Assembly (NCBI RefSeq): GCF_014530035.1
Contig: NZ_JACVMX010000002.1
Location: 62,001 to 126,000, forward strand
Direction: 5' to 3'
Origin: Leucobacter sp. cx-328
GTDB lineage: Bacteria; Actinomycetota; Actinomycetes; Actinomycetales; Microbacteriaceae
Length of the DNA: 64,000 bases
Shown here piece after piece: positions 1 to 9,357 of the stretch. The notes below the pieces were generated by a model. The model was not told the DNA's origin, did no database searches, and saw nothing but the letters and a program-made list of their open reading frames with translations. The translations under genes were made by a program, and so were the position numbers. Numbering within the stretch: position 1 is the first letter of the stretch; the number at the start of each line of letters is the position of its first letter.

Positions 1-30
1 AGGGGCGGACACCACACGGTGTCCGCCCCT
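1..30. terminator. Perfect hairpin downstream of trxA
   Basis: A 13-bp perfect stem (AGGGGCGGACACC with GGTGTCCGCCCCT) encloses a 4-nt loop. It lies 32 bases beyond the trxA stop and fits a terminator for the minus-strand trxB-trxA operon. The run of T that would follow lies outside the window, so Rho-independence cannot be judged. It may be bidirectional. Confidence 0.7.
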
Positions 31-62
31 CTCGCGTTGCAGGGAGACCCTGCTCGAGTGTC

Positions 63-386
63 TTAGATGACGCCCTCGAGGTTGTCGAGGATCGCCTTCT
101 TCGGCATTGCGCCGATGATTTCGCGGATCTCTTCGCCGTCCTTGAAGACCTTCATCGCCGGGATCGACGTGATGCGGTACTGCGCTGCAAGGTTCGGGTT
201 CTCATCGACATTGAGCTTGACGATGCGAATCTTGTCGCCCTGCTCAGCTGCGATCTCTGCGAGAACGGGAGCTACTGCACGGCAGGGGCCGCACCAAGCT
301 GCCCAGAAGTCCACGAGTACGGGGATTGGGCTCTGCAGAACGACGCGCTCGAAGCTCTGCTCGTCTACGTTGATGGGTTCAGTCAT
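63..386 (-). CDS. trxA: Thioredoxin TrxA
   Basis: Cytoplasmic dithiol-disulfide oxidoreductase that passes electrons from thioredoxin reductase to ribonucleotide reductase, peroxiredoxins and other client proteins. The 107-residue length is that of a classical single-domain thioredoxin. The active-site WCGPC is visible with redox cysteines at residues 32 and 35, and the cis-proline lies in the SIPAM segment near residue 76. The start codon is preceded by an AGGAG-like site. It follows trxB on the minus strand with a 16-base gap, so the pair is almost certainly cotranscribed, and a perfect hairpin follows the stop. Nothing in the sequence is unusual. Confidence 0.97.
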   Translation of the reverse strand: MTEPINVDEQSFERVVLQSPIPVLVDFWAAWCGPCRAVAPVLAEIAAEQGDKIRIVKLNVDENPNLAAQYRITSIPAMKVFKDGEEIREIIGAMPKKAILDNLEGVI

Positions 387-402
387 GATGCTCTCCTAAA
401 AA

Positions 403-1332
403 TTACTTGTCTGCGAGCGCTGCAAGGTAGTGCTCTGCGTCAAGCGCCGCAACGGTGCCCGATGCTGCTGCGGTGATGGCCTGGCGGTAGCTCGGGTCGA
501 TGACGTCGCCTGCGGCGAAGACACCAGGGATCGAGGTACGCGAGCTGCGACCGTCGACCGCGATGGTGCCCTCGGCGGTGAGCGCGAGCTGGTTGTGTAC
601 GAGGTGGGTACGCGGATCGTTGCCGATCGCCACGAAGACGCCAGTGACGTCGAGTTCGCTTTCGGTACCGTCAACGGTGTTGCGCAGGGTCACGCCGGTG
701 AGCCCTGACGAGCCGTGGAGCTCCTTGATCTCGGTGTTCCAGATGAACTCGATCTTCTCGTTGTCGAAGGCACGCTGCTGCATGATCTTCGACGCCTTGA
801 GCTCATCGCGGCGATGGATCAGGTAGACCTTTGACGCGAAGCGGGTGAGGAAGGTTGCCTCTTCCATCGCCGAGTCGCCGCCGCCGACAACGGCGATGGT
901 CTGGTCACGGAAGAAGAAGCCGTCGCAGGTCGCGCACGACGAGACGCCGTGGCCGGTGAGGGTTTCTTCGCCGGGAACGCCGAGCTTGCGGTAGGCCGAA
1001 CCGGTCGCGAAGATGACGGTCTTTGCCTCGTGTACCTTGCCGTCGCTTGAGGTGACGCGCTTGACGTCGCCCTCGAGTTCGACCGAGGTGACGTCGTCGT
1101 AGACGACCTCGGTGCCGAACTTCTCTGCCTGGTCTTGCATGTGCTGCATGAGCTCGGGGCCCTGGATGCCCTCTGGGAAACCGGGGAAATTTTCAACCTC
1201 GGTGGTGTTCATGAGCTCGCCGCCAAGTGCGACTGAGCTAGCGAACAGGAGGGGTTTCAGGCCTGCGCGTGCTGCATAGATGCCCGCGGTGAAGCCTGCG
1301 GGGCCGGAGCCGATGATGATGATCTCGTGCAT
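403..1332 (-). CDS. trxB: Thioredoxin-disulfide reductase TrxB
   Basis: FAD-dependent, NADPH-linked reductase of thioredoxin, 309 residues. The FAD dinucleotide fold GSGPAG is at residues 8-13, the redox-active CATC at residues 133-136, the NADPH-binding GGGDSAMEE follows, and the C-terminal FAD motif GVFAAGD is present. The open frame extends 13 codons further upstream, but the ATG at 1332 is preceded by a clear AAGGAG and begins exactly at the conserved MHEIIIIGSG, so it is chosen. trxA follows in the same operon. In many actinobacteria murJ lies directly upstream of trxB; here the DUF6049-type gene takes that place. Confidence 0.97.
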   Translation of the reverse strand: MHEIIIIGSGPAGFTAGIYAARAGLKPLLFASSVALGGELMNTTEVENFPGFPEGIQGPELMQHMQDQAEKFGTEVVYDDVTSVELEGDVKRVTSSDGKVHEAKTVIFATGSAYRKLGVPGEETLTGHGVSSCATCDGFFFRDQTIAVVGGGDSAMEEATFLTRFASKVYLIHRRDELKASKIMQQRAFDNEKIEFIWNTEIKELHGSSGLTGVTLRNTVDGTESELDVTGVFVAIGNDPRTHLVHNQLALTAEGTIAVDGRSSRTSIPGVFAAGDVIDPSYRQAITAAASGTVAALDAEHYLAALADK

Positions 1333-1417
1333 GTTTCTCCTTGTGCGGGACGTCGCTTGAACCGCGATCACTGGGTATAACCCATCCTAGAGTCGCGGTA
1401 TTCCGTACGTCAGCTGA

Positions 1418-3688
1418 TTACGCTGTGGGTGATTCAGTTTCTGGTGCGGAGGATGTTTCAGTGGCTTCAGCCTTGGCCTTGCGCCGGCTGCGGATACTGC
1501 GGAAAATTCCGAACCCAACGAGCAAGACTGCGCCGGCGCCGAGCGTAATGAGGGCGATACTCTCGATCGTGGCGGTGACGGAGATTTCGATTTCGCCGCT
1601 GTGGGCGGTGACCGTGCCTGAGGGATCCTGGAGAGTCACGATGAGCGATGATTCGCCGTTCGATACACGGCTCTTCACCGGCACAAGAATGGTCTGTGTC
1701 GACTTGGCCTCGACGAAGACGTCTTGGAACGTTTCCTGTCCGACCGCGAGGACAGCCGAAGTCGGGCGCACCTCAAGCCGCACGGTCGCATTGAACGGCA
1801 GCAAGTTTTGCACCTGAATGGGGACGCGCGTTGAACTGCCGACAAGCTGGGTGTGGCGGGTGTCGATGATCCGCACGCCGCGCTCAATCTCGGCGTCACG
1901 CTCGGCGTAGGCCTCGGCGATCGCCGCAAAATCGGTGTCAGGGTCTGCAAAGTGCGTCGCGTACAGATCGAGCATGCGTGCGCGTTGATACCCGGTGACG
2001 TAGTCGGGATGTACGTACAGGTCGCGGATCGCGGTGACTTCTGGCTCACACTCCGCTGCGAGGGCGAGGGCGTCGAGACGGGCGGGATCAGCGTCTGCGG
2101 GATTCGGAGTCACACGGGTAAGCGTGGCACGGCCCTCTGCCTGAGCGGTGAGCGCGGTCGGCGTGAGCCATGACTCGCTCGTGAGCGCGGTGAGCTGTTC
2201 CCACGGCGAAATGCCTGCGGCAATGATTCCGCGGTCGACGGTGAACATGACTCCGGTGGGCTTCGCCGCGGCAAGCGCGGTGAGCTTTGCTTGGAACTGC
2301 GCCGTACCGAGCGCACGCTCGGCTGGGGTCGCGCCCTCGACTGCGAGGGCTGCGCCGGCGGAAAGGTCAGTGTCGGCAACGAAGGCTTCTGATACCCCTG
2401 ATCCTGATGCACGAAGCGTCACGCGTGGTGAGGTCGCGCCTTCAACGTTTGATGAATCGAGCACCGTCGTTGACAGCGCAGAGGTGCGTAGCAGGTTGAG
2501 TGTCGCTGAATCGACAGCACCGGTAGCCGGCCAGGCGGCCGGAATGCCCTGCGGCCATGCCATGAGCGCCTCAAGCGAGGCGGGGTCGACGGGTTCTGCG
2601 TCGGCAACCTTGTCCGTAGTCTGTCCAGTCGCTGCGTCGGTCGCCGCCTCTTTTACCTCGCCCTTCGCGTCAGCCGGGTCGCCGGTACCTGGCGCGGTAG
2701 TTGCCGGATCCGTCGTCTCAGGATCCTCAAATGTGCCAAGGCGCGTGAGGAAATCGAAGGAGGTCGGCGCGAGCAGCGCGTCGGCGTCGAGGGCTGCTTG
2801 GGCTGCCGGATCCGCGTCCGCATACTGCAGCAGGAAGCTCTGCAGCGGGGAAGCTTCGAGCGTGGCAAGGAACGTGCGCGCGGGCTCTGGCGCATCGAGG
2901 CCGTAGCCGCGAATGGCGACGATAATGCGCGGATCGATTGCGAGCGTCGCCTCTTGCTTGAGGGCGTAGTTGTACGCGGCCTCAAGCTCGGGGATTGCGC
3001 GAGTGAGCTGGCGCGGGGTCGGTGTCGACTGCACAGCATCAGGCAGGACAAGGGGAACGATCGTGCTGAGTTTGACGGTGTCGCCGGTGTTTACTCCGCG
3101 CCAGATGACCGGGGCGGTTGCGCCCGCGAGGGGGCCGGGGGCACCTTCATCGGCCGTCGCGGAAGCGGTAAAACGCTCGCCTGGCTCGGGCGCGAATGCC
3201 GCCTGGAGCGCGAATACGCCCGGCTGCTCGGTGCCGGCAAGCGGCCAGACATCGCGCGGAATCTCCACCGTGACCGACTGATCGCTGGTGGCGGGAGTCT
3301 CGCGCATGGCCTGGCTCACAAGTACCTTCGCGGCGTCATCGAAGGCAGGTGCGGCAGTGCTGTCTGCGGCCGCGATCCGCGCGCCGAGCGCGAGATCGAG
3401 CGTGCCTGCGCTGATCGCTTCCTCGCTCGTGTTCCGCAGCGTGATCTCGACCGATATGGGGTCTGAGCCTGGGCGGATCAGCGCCTCAGTCGGCGCGACA
3501 AACAGCGTGACGGGTGCAATGTCAGTGGTCTCATCTACCGTTGAATCTACGGTCGAAATGACCGTCGGAGCCGCGTAGGCACTGGGGGCAGGCGCAGTAA
3601 GTGCGCCAACGCCCACAATGGTGAGCGCGGCCACAGTGAGCCCACCGATCATGCGCGCACAGTGGCGGCCTCCGCGAGAAAGTCCCAT
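1418..3688 (-). CDS. DUF6049-type secreted membrane-anchored protein
   Basis: A 756-residue protein with an N-terminal export signal (hydrophobic segment about residues 14-38, ending PSAYA), a long extracellular region and one C-terminal transmembrane helix followed by a basic, Ser/Glu-rich tail. The extracellular part starts and ends with beta-rich Ig-like segments and has an acidic Ala/Asp/Thr-rich linker around residues 325-365. Size, topology and position between the CCA-adding enzyme and trxB match the actinobacterial DUF6049 family, often a partner of MurJ. The function is unknown; a cell-wall role is only suggested by that genomic association. Only 41 bases separate it from the divergent CCA gene and no clear ribosome-binding site precedes the ATG, so a leaderless mRNA is possible. 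Confidence 0.75.
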   Translation of the reverse strand: MGLSRGGRHCARMIGGLTVAALTIVGVGALTAPAPSAYAAPTVISTVDSTVDETTDIAPVTLFVAPTEALIRPGSDPISVEITLRNTSEEAISAGTLDLALGARIAAADSTAAPAFDDAAKVLVSQAMRETPATSDQSVTVEIPRDVWPLAGTEQPGVFALQAAFAPEPGERFTASATADEGAPGPLAGATAPVIWRGVNTGDTVKLSTIVPLVLPDAVQSTPTPRQLTRAIPELEAAYNYALKQEATLAIDPRIIVAIRGYGLDAPEPARTFLATLEASPLQSFLLQYADADPAAQAALDADALLAPTSFDFLTRLGTFEDPETTDPATTAPGTGDPADAKGEVKEAATDAATGQTTDKVADAEPVDPASLEALMAWPQGIPAAWPATGAVDSATLNLLRTSALSTTVLDSSNVEGATSPRVTLRASGSGVSEAFVADTDLSAGAALAVEGATPAERALGTAQFQAKLTALAAAKPTGVMFTVDRGIIAAGISPWEQLTALTSESWLTPTALTAQAEGRATLTRVTPNPADADPARLDALALAAECEPEVTAIRDLYVHPDYVTGYQRARMLDLYATHFADPDTDFAAIAEAYAERDAEIERGVRIIDTRHTQLVGSSTRVPIQVQNLLPFNATVRLEVRPTSAVLAVGQETFQDVFVEAKSTQTILVPVKSRVSNGESSLIVTLQDPSGTVTAHSGEIEISVTATIESIALITLGAGAVLLVGFGIFRSIRSRRKAKAEATETSSAPETESPTA

Positions 3689-3729
3689 ACCGACAGTTTA
3701 GAGATAGGAGCACCGAGTACCCTTAGTGG

Positions 3730-5226
3730 GTGACATCCTTCGCTGATTCAATGGCCGCAATGCGTGAGCGCGCGTCGCTCCCGCCCGTGTCGATTCTTGC
3801 AACCGCCTTCGATGAGGCCGGTCATGAGCTTGCGCTTGTGGGCGGTCCGGTGCGTGACGCCCTGCTCGGGCGTCCGGTGCACGACCTTGACTTCACAACG
3901 TCTGCGAGCCCTGATGAGACCCGCGCGATCCTTGAGGGCCTGACGAAGCAAATTTGGGATGTCGGCCGTGACTTCGGCACGATCGCCGCGAAGGTGGCTG
4001 GCGAGGACGTCGAGATCACGACGTACCGCGCCGACACGTACCGCGAAGACTCGCGCAAGCCCGTCGTAGAGTTCGGCGACAACATTCAGGGCGACCTGGT
4101 GCGCCGTGACTTCACGATCAACGCGCTCGCGCTCATGCTGCCATCGATGGAACTCGTCGACGTGTCTGGCGGTCTCGAAGACCTCGCAGAGGGTCGCATC
4201 AAGACGCCCGGTTCGCCCGAGGTGTCGTTCACCGATGACCCGCTGCGCATGCTGCGCGCTGCCCGCTTCGCATCTCAGCTCGGCTTCGAGGTCGAGGCTG
4301 AGACCGAGGCGGCAATGGTCGTCTTCGCAGATCGCCTCGACATCATCTCGGCAGAGCGCGTGCGCGACGAACTCGTCAAGCTGCTGCTCACCGATGACCC
4401 CGAGCCGGGCCTGCGCCTGCTCGTTGACACGGGCCTCGCGCAGCGCTTCCTGCCCGAGCTCACCGACCTGCTCACCACACAGGACGACCACGGTCGCCAC
4501 AAAGACGTCTACGAGCACAGCCTCGTCGTACTGCGCCAGGCGATCGCGCTCGAGAAGAGCCGCTCACATGAGCCCTCCCCTGACCTCGTGCTTCGCCTCG
4601 CGGCGCTCCTGCACGACATCGGAAAGCCAGCGACCCGCAAGTTCGAGCGCGGTGGCGTCACCTTCCACCACCACGACATGGTCGGCGCGAAGCTCACCCG
4701 CAAGCGTCTGCGTGCGCTCCGCTTCGACAACGACACCGTCAAGCGCGTCGCACGGCTTGTTGAGCTGCACCTGCGCTTCTTCGGCTACAGCGACCAGCAG
4801 TGGACCGACTCGGCCGTGCGCCGCTACGTGCGAGACGCCGGTGATGAGCTGCAGCGTTTGCACATCATCACCCGCTCTGACGTGACGACCCGTAACCGCC
4901 GCAAGGCGGAGCGCCTCGAGCACGCCTACGACGACATCGAGCGGCGCATCGAAGAGCTCGCGGCAGAGGAAGAGCTCGCGGCCGTGCGCCCCGCGCTCGA
5001 CGGCGAAACAATCATGCGAATCCTCGACCTGCCGCCCGGGCCGGTCGTGGGTATGGCCTACAAGTTCCTACTCGACCTGCGCCTCGACGAGGGGCCCCTC
5101 GAAGAAGCCGAAGCGATCGAGCGTCTGCGCACCTGGTGGGCAGAGCAAGACATTGAAAAGCTGACCGCTGCTCGTGGCCGCGGCCCGCGCGACAAGAAGC
5201 ACACCACTGGAGGAAGCAATGACTGA
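3730..5226 (+). CDS. cca: CCA tRNA nucleotidyltransferase
   Basis: Adds or repairs the 3'-CCA end of tRNAs using CTP and ATP. The 498-residue protein has the class II nucleotidyltransferase head (GGPVRD near residues 38-43 and metal-binding DLD at 52-54), the tRNA-binding middle domain, and an HD phosphohydrolase-like domain (LLHDIGK near residue 293), an arrangement common in actinobacterial CCA enzymes. The GTG at 3730 is taken as start, but an in-frame ATG at 3751 would leave a more normal divergent promoter and cannot be excluded. The C-terminal codons overlap the start of the mshB-like gene by 8 bases, which indicates translational coupling. Confidence 0.93.
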   Translation: MTSFADSMAAMRERASLPPVSILATAFDEAGHELALVGGPVRDALLGRPVHDLDFTTSASPDETRAILEGLTKQIWDVGRDFGTIAAKVAGEDVEITTYRADTYREDSRKPVVEFGDNIQGDLVRRDFTINALALMLPSMELVDVSGGLEDLAEGRIKTPGSPEVSFTDDPLRMLRAARFASQLGFEVEAETEAAMVVFADRLDIISAERVRDELVKLLLTDDPEPGLRLLVDTGLAQRFLPELTDLLTTQDDHGRHKDVYEHSLVVLRQAIALEKSRSHEPSPDLVLRLAALLHDIGKPATRKFERGGVTFHHHDMVGAKLTRKRLRALRFDNDTVKRVARLVELHLRFFGYSDQQWTDSAVRRYVRDAGDELQRLHIITRSDVTTRNRRKAERLEHAYDDIERRIEELAAEEELAAVRPALDGETIMRILDLPPGPVVGMAYKFLLDLRLDEGPLEEAEAIERLRTWWAEQDIEKLTAARGRGPRDKKHTTGGSND

Positions 5227-6070
5227 GACCCAGGCTGCACAGCCCGCAGAGACTGCAGACGTGACCGAGTGGTTCGGCGGTCGCGCGCGCGTCATGTTTG
5301 TGCACGCGCACCCAGACGACGAGACCATCACGACCGGAGGCACGCTCGCGGCACTCGCTGCGGCAGGCCGCGAGCCACTGCTCGTCACCTGCACGCGCGG
5401 CGAGCAGGGCGAGGTTGTTGAGGGTCCGCTGCAGGCACTCGTCCAGCTGCACGGCCTGCCGATCGCACGCCAGAACGAGCTGAAGACCGCCCTCGGCATG
5501 CTCGGCATCGAGCGCCACGTGTTCCTCGGCGTTGAGCCGGCGCGCGCTGAGGGTCTCGCCCCCACGATCTATGAAGACTCCGGAATGGAATGGTCTGAGG
5601 CTGACCCCGAGACCGGAGAGCGCCGCGCGATTCCGTCGCCCGCGACCGGACCCGACGCGTTCACGACCGTGCCTGCTGTCGAGGCGCTCAACGACCTCCT
5701 CACCGCTGCGCACGCCGCTGGCGCGCAGGCGATCGTGAGCTACGACAACGGCGGTGGATACGGTCACCCCGACCACGTCCTCGCCCACCGCCTCTCGCGT
5801 GCGGTCGCTGCCGCGCTCGGTCTGCCGTTCTGGGAGATCGTCGGGGACGATGTCGTTGAGACCGCGCCCGCGGCTGAGACTGATGATGAGGGGGCGGATC
5901 CGCGCCCCATCGAAAGCTACGACGTCAGTGCGTGGCTTGACCGCAAGACCGCAGCGCTTCGCGCTCACCAGACCCAGCTCGTGGTCGAGGGTGACGAGAT
6001 TGTGCACGTCGGTGGACAGCGGGAGCCGATCCGCGCAACGGAGCGATTCCGCCGCGTCGTCGGCATGTAG
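5219..6070 (+). CDS. mshB: PIG-L/LmbE deacetylase, probable mycothiol enzyme MshB
   Basis: Zinc-dependent deacetylase of the PIG-L family, 283 residues. The metal-binding AHPDDE is at residues 30-35 and the second histidine set GHPDH at about residues 181-185. In mycothiol-producing actinobacteria MshB removes the N-acetyl group of GlcNAc-inositol; the close homologue Mca hydrolyses mycothiol conjugates. Assignment to MshB rather than Mca is inferred from the adjacent ino1 and nearby mshA-like gene. The ATG at 5219 follows GGAGGA and gives MTETQAA; the open frame upstream belongs to overlap with the CCA gene. Confidence 0.75.
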   Translation: MTETQAAQPAETADVTEWFGGRARVMFVHAHPDDETITTGGTLAALAAAGREPLLVTCTRGEQGEVVEGPLQALVQLHGLPIARQNELKTALGMLGIERHVFLGVEPARAEGLAPTIYEDSGMEWSEADPETGERRAIPSPATGPDAFTTVPAVEALNDLLTAAHAAGAQAIVSYDNGGGYGHPDHVLAHRLSRAVAAALGLPFWEIVGDDVVETAPAAETDDEGADPRPIESYDVSAWLDRKTAALRAHQTQLVVEGDEIVHVGGQREPIRATERFRRVVGM

Positions 6071-6184
6071 GTGCCCTGCAGAAGGACGTAAGTACTTCAG
6101 CAGGTGGCAATGAATTTGAGTCGGCGTAGACTGACTCGTTGGAAAGCCCGGCCGTGTGCCGGGAAGATGTACAGGGATGGTTCA

Positions 6185-7249
6185 ATGAGTGTGAAGGTAG
6201 CCCTCGCGGGTGTAGGTAACTGCGTAAGTTCGTTGGTACAGGGCGTCGAGTACTATCGCGGTGCGGCTGACGACAAGCAGGTTCCGGGCCTGATGCACGT
6301 TCGTCTTGGTGGATACCACGTCTCGGATCTCGAGTTCGTAGCGGCGTTCGAAGTTGACGCCGCAAAGGTTGGCAAGGACCTGTCAGAGGCGATCTGGGCC
6401 GGCCACAACAACACCATTAAGTTCTCGGACGTGCCGAACCTCGGCCTTGAGGTACTGCGCGGCCCGACGTTTGACGGTTTCGGTAAGTACTACCGTGCAG
6501 TCAGCGAAGAGTCGACCGCAACCCCCGTCGACGTGGCACAGGTGCTGCGCGATTCGGGTGCAGAGGTACTGGCTTGCTACCTGCCCGTCGGCAGTGAAGA
6601 AGCAGTGAAGTTCTACGCGCAGGCAGCGCTCGAGGCAGGCGTCGCGTTCGTGAACGCAGTGCCCGTGTTCGTCGCGTCTGACCCCGTATGGGCACAGAAG
6701 TTCGTTGATGCGGGTCTCCCCATCGTCGGCGACGACATCAAGAGCCAGGTCGGCGCAACCATCACGCACCGCGTGATGGCACGCCTCATGGAGAGCCGCG
6801 GCATCGCGCTCGACCACACCTACCAGCTCAACGTCGGCGGCAACATGGACTTCATGAACATGCTGGAGCGCGACCGCCTCGAGTCGAAGAAGATCTCGAA
6901 GACGCAGGCAGTGACCTCGAACATCGACGTCGACCTGCCCGCAGAAGACGTGCACATCGGCCCGAGCGACCACGTGCCCTGGCTCGAGGACCGCAAGTTC
7001 GCGTTCGTGCGCCTTGAGGGTCGTGGCTTCGGCGACGTTCCCATGAGCCTCGAATACAAGCTTGAGGTCTGGGACTCCCCCAACTCGGCAGGCACCATGA
7101 TCGACGCGATCCGCTCGGCAAAGGTTGCACTCGACAAGGGCATCGCTGGCCCCGTCGAGTCGGCATCGGCGTACTTCATGAAGTCGCCCGCTGTGCAGAA
7201 GCCTGACGATGAGGCGCGTGCAGAGCTCGAGGCATTCCTCGACGCGTAA
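6185..7249 (+). CDS. ino1: Inositol-3-phosphate synthase
   Basis: NAD-dependent isomerase converting glucose 6-phosphate to 1D-myo-inositol 3-phosphate, precursor of phosphatidylinositol lipids and mycothiol. The 354-residue length matches the short actinobacterial form. The N-terminal Rossmann segment (VALAGVGNC, residues 4-12) and the central [11 protein letters not shown] catalytic-domain block are visible. The ATG at 6185 opens the conserved core; an upstream in-frame ATG at 6104 would add 27 residues of unlikely basic sequence. It lies 114 bases after mshB and is followed by a GC-rich hairpin. Confidence 0.95.
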   Translation: MSVKVALAGVGNCVSSLVQGVEYYRGAADDKQVPGLMHVRLGGYHVSDLEFVAAFEVDAAKVGKDLSEAIWAGHNNTIKFSDVPNLGLEVLRGPTFDGFGKYYRAVSEESTATPVDVAQVLRDSGAEVLACYLPVGSEEAVKFYAQAALEAGVAFVNAVPVFVASDPVWAQKFVDAGLPIVGDDIKSQVGATITHRVMARLMESRGIALDHTYQLNVGGNMDFMNMLERDRLESKKISKTQAVTSNIDVDLPAEDVHIGPSDHVPWLEDRKFAFVRLEGRGFGDVPMSLEYKLEVWDSPNSAGTMIDAIRSAKVALDKGIAGPVESASAYFMKSPAVQKPDDEARAELEAFLDA

Positions 7250-7279
7250 GCCATAGGCGCGTTGGCGCTCGCCGTATGA

Positions 7280-7316
7280 GGGCGGGGGTTCGGATTTTCC
7301 GGGCTCCCGCCCTTTT
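7280..7316 (+). terminator. Terminator after ino1
   Basis: Stem GGGCGGG/CCCGCCC followed by TTTT, just after the ino1 stop. The 22 bases from 7291 to 7312 recur identically at 9305-9326 after the next gene. Confidence 0.75.
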
Positions 7317-7397
7317 CGATACTCACGTTTTCGACGGAGCTACTCAAACATGCCTAACGCATGCAAAAGCTATGAGTCTCAAATTTAAGCTTCCGGG

Positions 7398-9263
7398 ATG
7401 AAGAAGTTTTCAGCTCTGTGTTTGACCGGTGCGCTCGTGTCCGCAGCGTTCGTGGCAGCGACTCCAGCGTTCGCCGAAGACGATGAACCATTTGCTGCGT
7501 GCGTGGATCCGGGATCCCCGCTTACTGTGACCGATGGACGCTCGCCGATCATGGTTACGCAGGCCGACGGCAATGCCGCGGCCGAGGAAGGAAGTTACGT
7601 CTGGGCGGTGGATCAAGCCAATGCCACCCCAGGCGTAGATGAGATCGTCATTGCTGCAGGCGTGGTGATCGAGAACATTCCTGAGGACCACCCGATTGTC
7701 GAGTCGGCAATCTTGCGCGGTGAAGATGCAACCTCAGGCATTCTGGGCCTTGGAGTTATCACCGCAGAAAACGAAGCCCACGTGGAATACGAGAGTCGCT
7801 ATGCGATCAGCAATTTGACGCTGTACTCGGTTGAAGACCAAGACAATTTTGCTGGCATTCTGGATCTGAAGCAATCGTGTGGCAACGTACTTTCCAACAT
7901 TCGTGCTGACGGTAACGAAGGGATCCTCATCCACAGTGATGGGACGAAGTTCTTCCACCTGACGGACAGCTCGTTCAGCAATCACGTTTCCCCTAACGGA
8001 TTCGACTACGGCGGCATGGTGACCGTGAACACGATGGTCGAAGACCCGTCCGTGTTGGTGCGAGGCGTGAGCTTCACAGACAATGCGGGCGGTGCAATGC
8101 GATTCCTTACACCGTTGCGATTTACTGGCGAAGCCGGGGCTGGTGTTACGGTCGCTGATTCAATCTTTGCGCGCAACACCAACGCGAACGAGCCTGACTA
8201 TTACACGACTGGCACTCTGGCATTCAATGAATTGGTTGCGCAGGAAAAGTTTGGGGAAACCTATCCCAAAACGGTTGAGCCGCTTCTGAATGTTGTAAAC
8301 ACGACGTTTGCCGACAACACTGCCCTTGATGGTGGCGGCATCTCAGTGCTGGGCGTCAACACCCCTGAGAGCATCACGTTTGCGCCAGCAGTCGTAAACA
8401 TTGAGGATGCAAGCTTCGTAGGGAACAACAGCGAGCCTCAATTTGGCCCGACCATTCGAGGCAATGCGATCGCGTTTGGTGGGTACCTGACCACTGTGCG
8501 GGCTGGTTCCGCACTCGCCGTGACGAATTCAACCTTCGCAAACCCGAACGCGGACGGGCAAGACCTGAACGAAAACGGTCGCCCGGTGCCGAGTATCTCT
8601 GTGCAGTCGCTCGTAGGCGATGTGGCAGTGCAGCATGCCACGTTTACCGGACCAGCGATTGATATCGGGCTGGTTGACAGCGCACCTGCCTCGCTCACTG
8701 TGAGCAACTCGGCCTTCGAATCTGGTGACGTAGAGCCTATTGTCACGCCAGAAGATCCGGTTATGGCTGTGAGTGGATCGCACAATGCCTACACCAACTG
8801 GCCAACGGCTTTCGCTGCTGATGAGAACAGTCTGGTCACTACGGCGGCAGATTTTGCGCTTGGTGATCTGGTGAGCACCGCGGGACCAACGCCTGTCTTT
8901 ATTCCAGCGGCAGACTCGGCACTCATCGACGCTGCCGCTAGTGGCGGGCCCTCATTTGACCAGCGTGGGCTTGCGCGTCCACAGGGAGATGCCGCAGATA
9001 TCGGCTCGGTCGAACGCGAGGTTGTTGCCCCTGAACCCGAACCTGAGCCCGAGGATCCGAAGCCGGAGCCGAAGCCGGATCCCGAGCCGAAGCCTGACCC
9101 CGCACCTGCGACGCCAAAGCCAACTCCGGGCACTTCGGATGTGGACACAGGCCTTGCAAACACCGGTCAGAATGACGCGCTGATGATCGGGGTTGTGAGC
9201 ATCGCGCTTGCGCTCGCCGCAGCTGGGGGTGGAGTGCTACTCGCTCGCCGACGCCTGAGCTAG
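7398..9263 (+). CDS. Sortase-anchored beta-helix surface protein (LAxTG)
   Basis: A 621-residue exported wall protein. An N-terminal signal peptide ends near TPAFAE (about residue 26). Residues about 60-500 carry repeated short beta-strand turns with Asn/Asp/Gly stacks, typical of right-handed parallel beta-helix proteins. Near residue 525 the DQRGLARPQ...DIGSVE block matches the 'choice-of-anchor Q' region. A Pro/Glu/Lys/Asp repeat (about residues 545-580) spans the cell wall, followed by LANTG at residues 586-590, a hydrophobic helix and RRRLS tail: a class E-type sortase signal. Ligand or substrate is unknown. Codon use is visibly less GC-biased than in the neighbours and near-identical terminators flank the gene, which suggests it was inserted as a cassette. 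Confidence 0.8.
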   Translation: MKKFSALCLTGALVSAAFVAATPAFAEDDEPFAACVDPGSPLTVTDGRSPIMVTQADGNAAAEEGSYVWAVDQANATPGVDEIVIAAGVVIENIPEDHPIVESAILRGEDATSGILGLGVITAENEAHVEYESRYAISNLTLYSVEDQDNFAGILDLKQSCGNVLSNIRADGNEGILIHSDGTKFFHLTDSSFSNHVSPNGFDYGGMVTVNTMVEDPSVLVRGVSFTDNAGGAMRFLTPLRFTGEAGAGVTVADSIFARNTNANEPDYYTTGTLAFNELVAQEKFGETYPKTVEPLLNVVNTTFADNTALDGGGISVLGVNTPESITFAPAVVNIEDASFVGNNSEPQFGPTIRGNAIAFGGYLTTVRAGSALAVTNSTFANPNADGQDLNENGRPVPSISVQSLVGDVAVQHATFTGPAIDIGLVDSAPASLTVSNSAFESGDVEPIVTPEDPVMAVSGSHNAYTNWPTAFAADENSLVTTAADFALGDLVSTAGPTPVFIPAADSALIDAAASGGPSFDQRGLARPQGDAADIGSVEREVVAPEPEPEPEDPKPEPKPDPEPKPDPAPATPKPTPGTSDVDTGLANTGQNDALMIGVVSIALALAAAGGGVLLARRRLS

Positions 9264-9293
9264 CCTCGACGGTCGTAGGCGCCGTGAGGCAGT

Positions 9294-9330
9294 GGGCGGG
9301 AGTGCGGATTTTCCGGGCTCCCGCCCGTTG
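9294..9330 (+). terminator. Terminator after the surface-protein gene
   Basis: Stem GGGCGGGAG/CTCCCGCCC of 9 bp. It shares a 22-base identical block with the ino1 terminator, but is followed by GTTGGG rather than a clean T run. Confidence 0.6.
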
Positions 9331-9357
9331 GGCTCCCGTTCCGTGGTGCTTTAGAAA

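Noticed and set aside
5012-6007. 331-residue open frame antisense to the CCA and mshB genes
   Set aside because: It crosses two genes with clear motifs on the other strand and has no signature.
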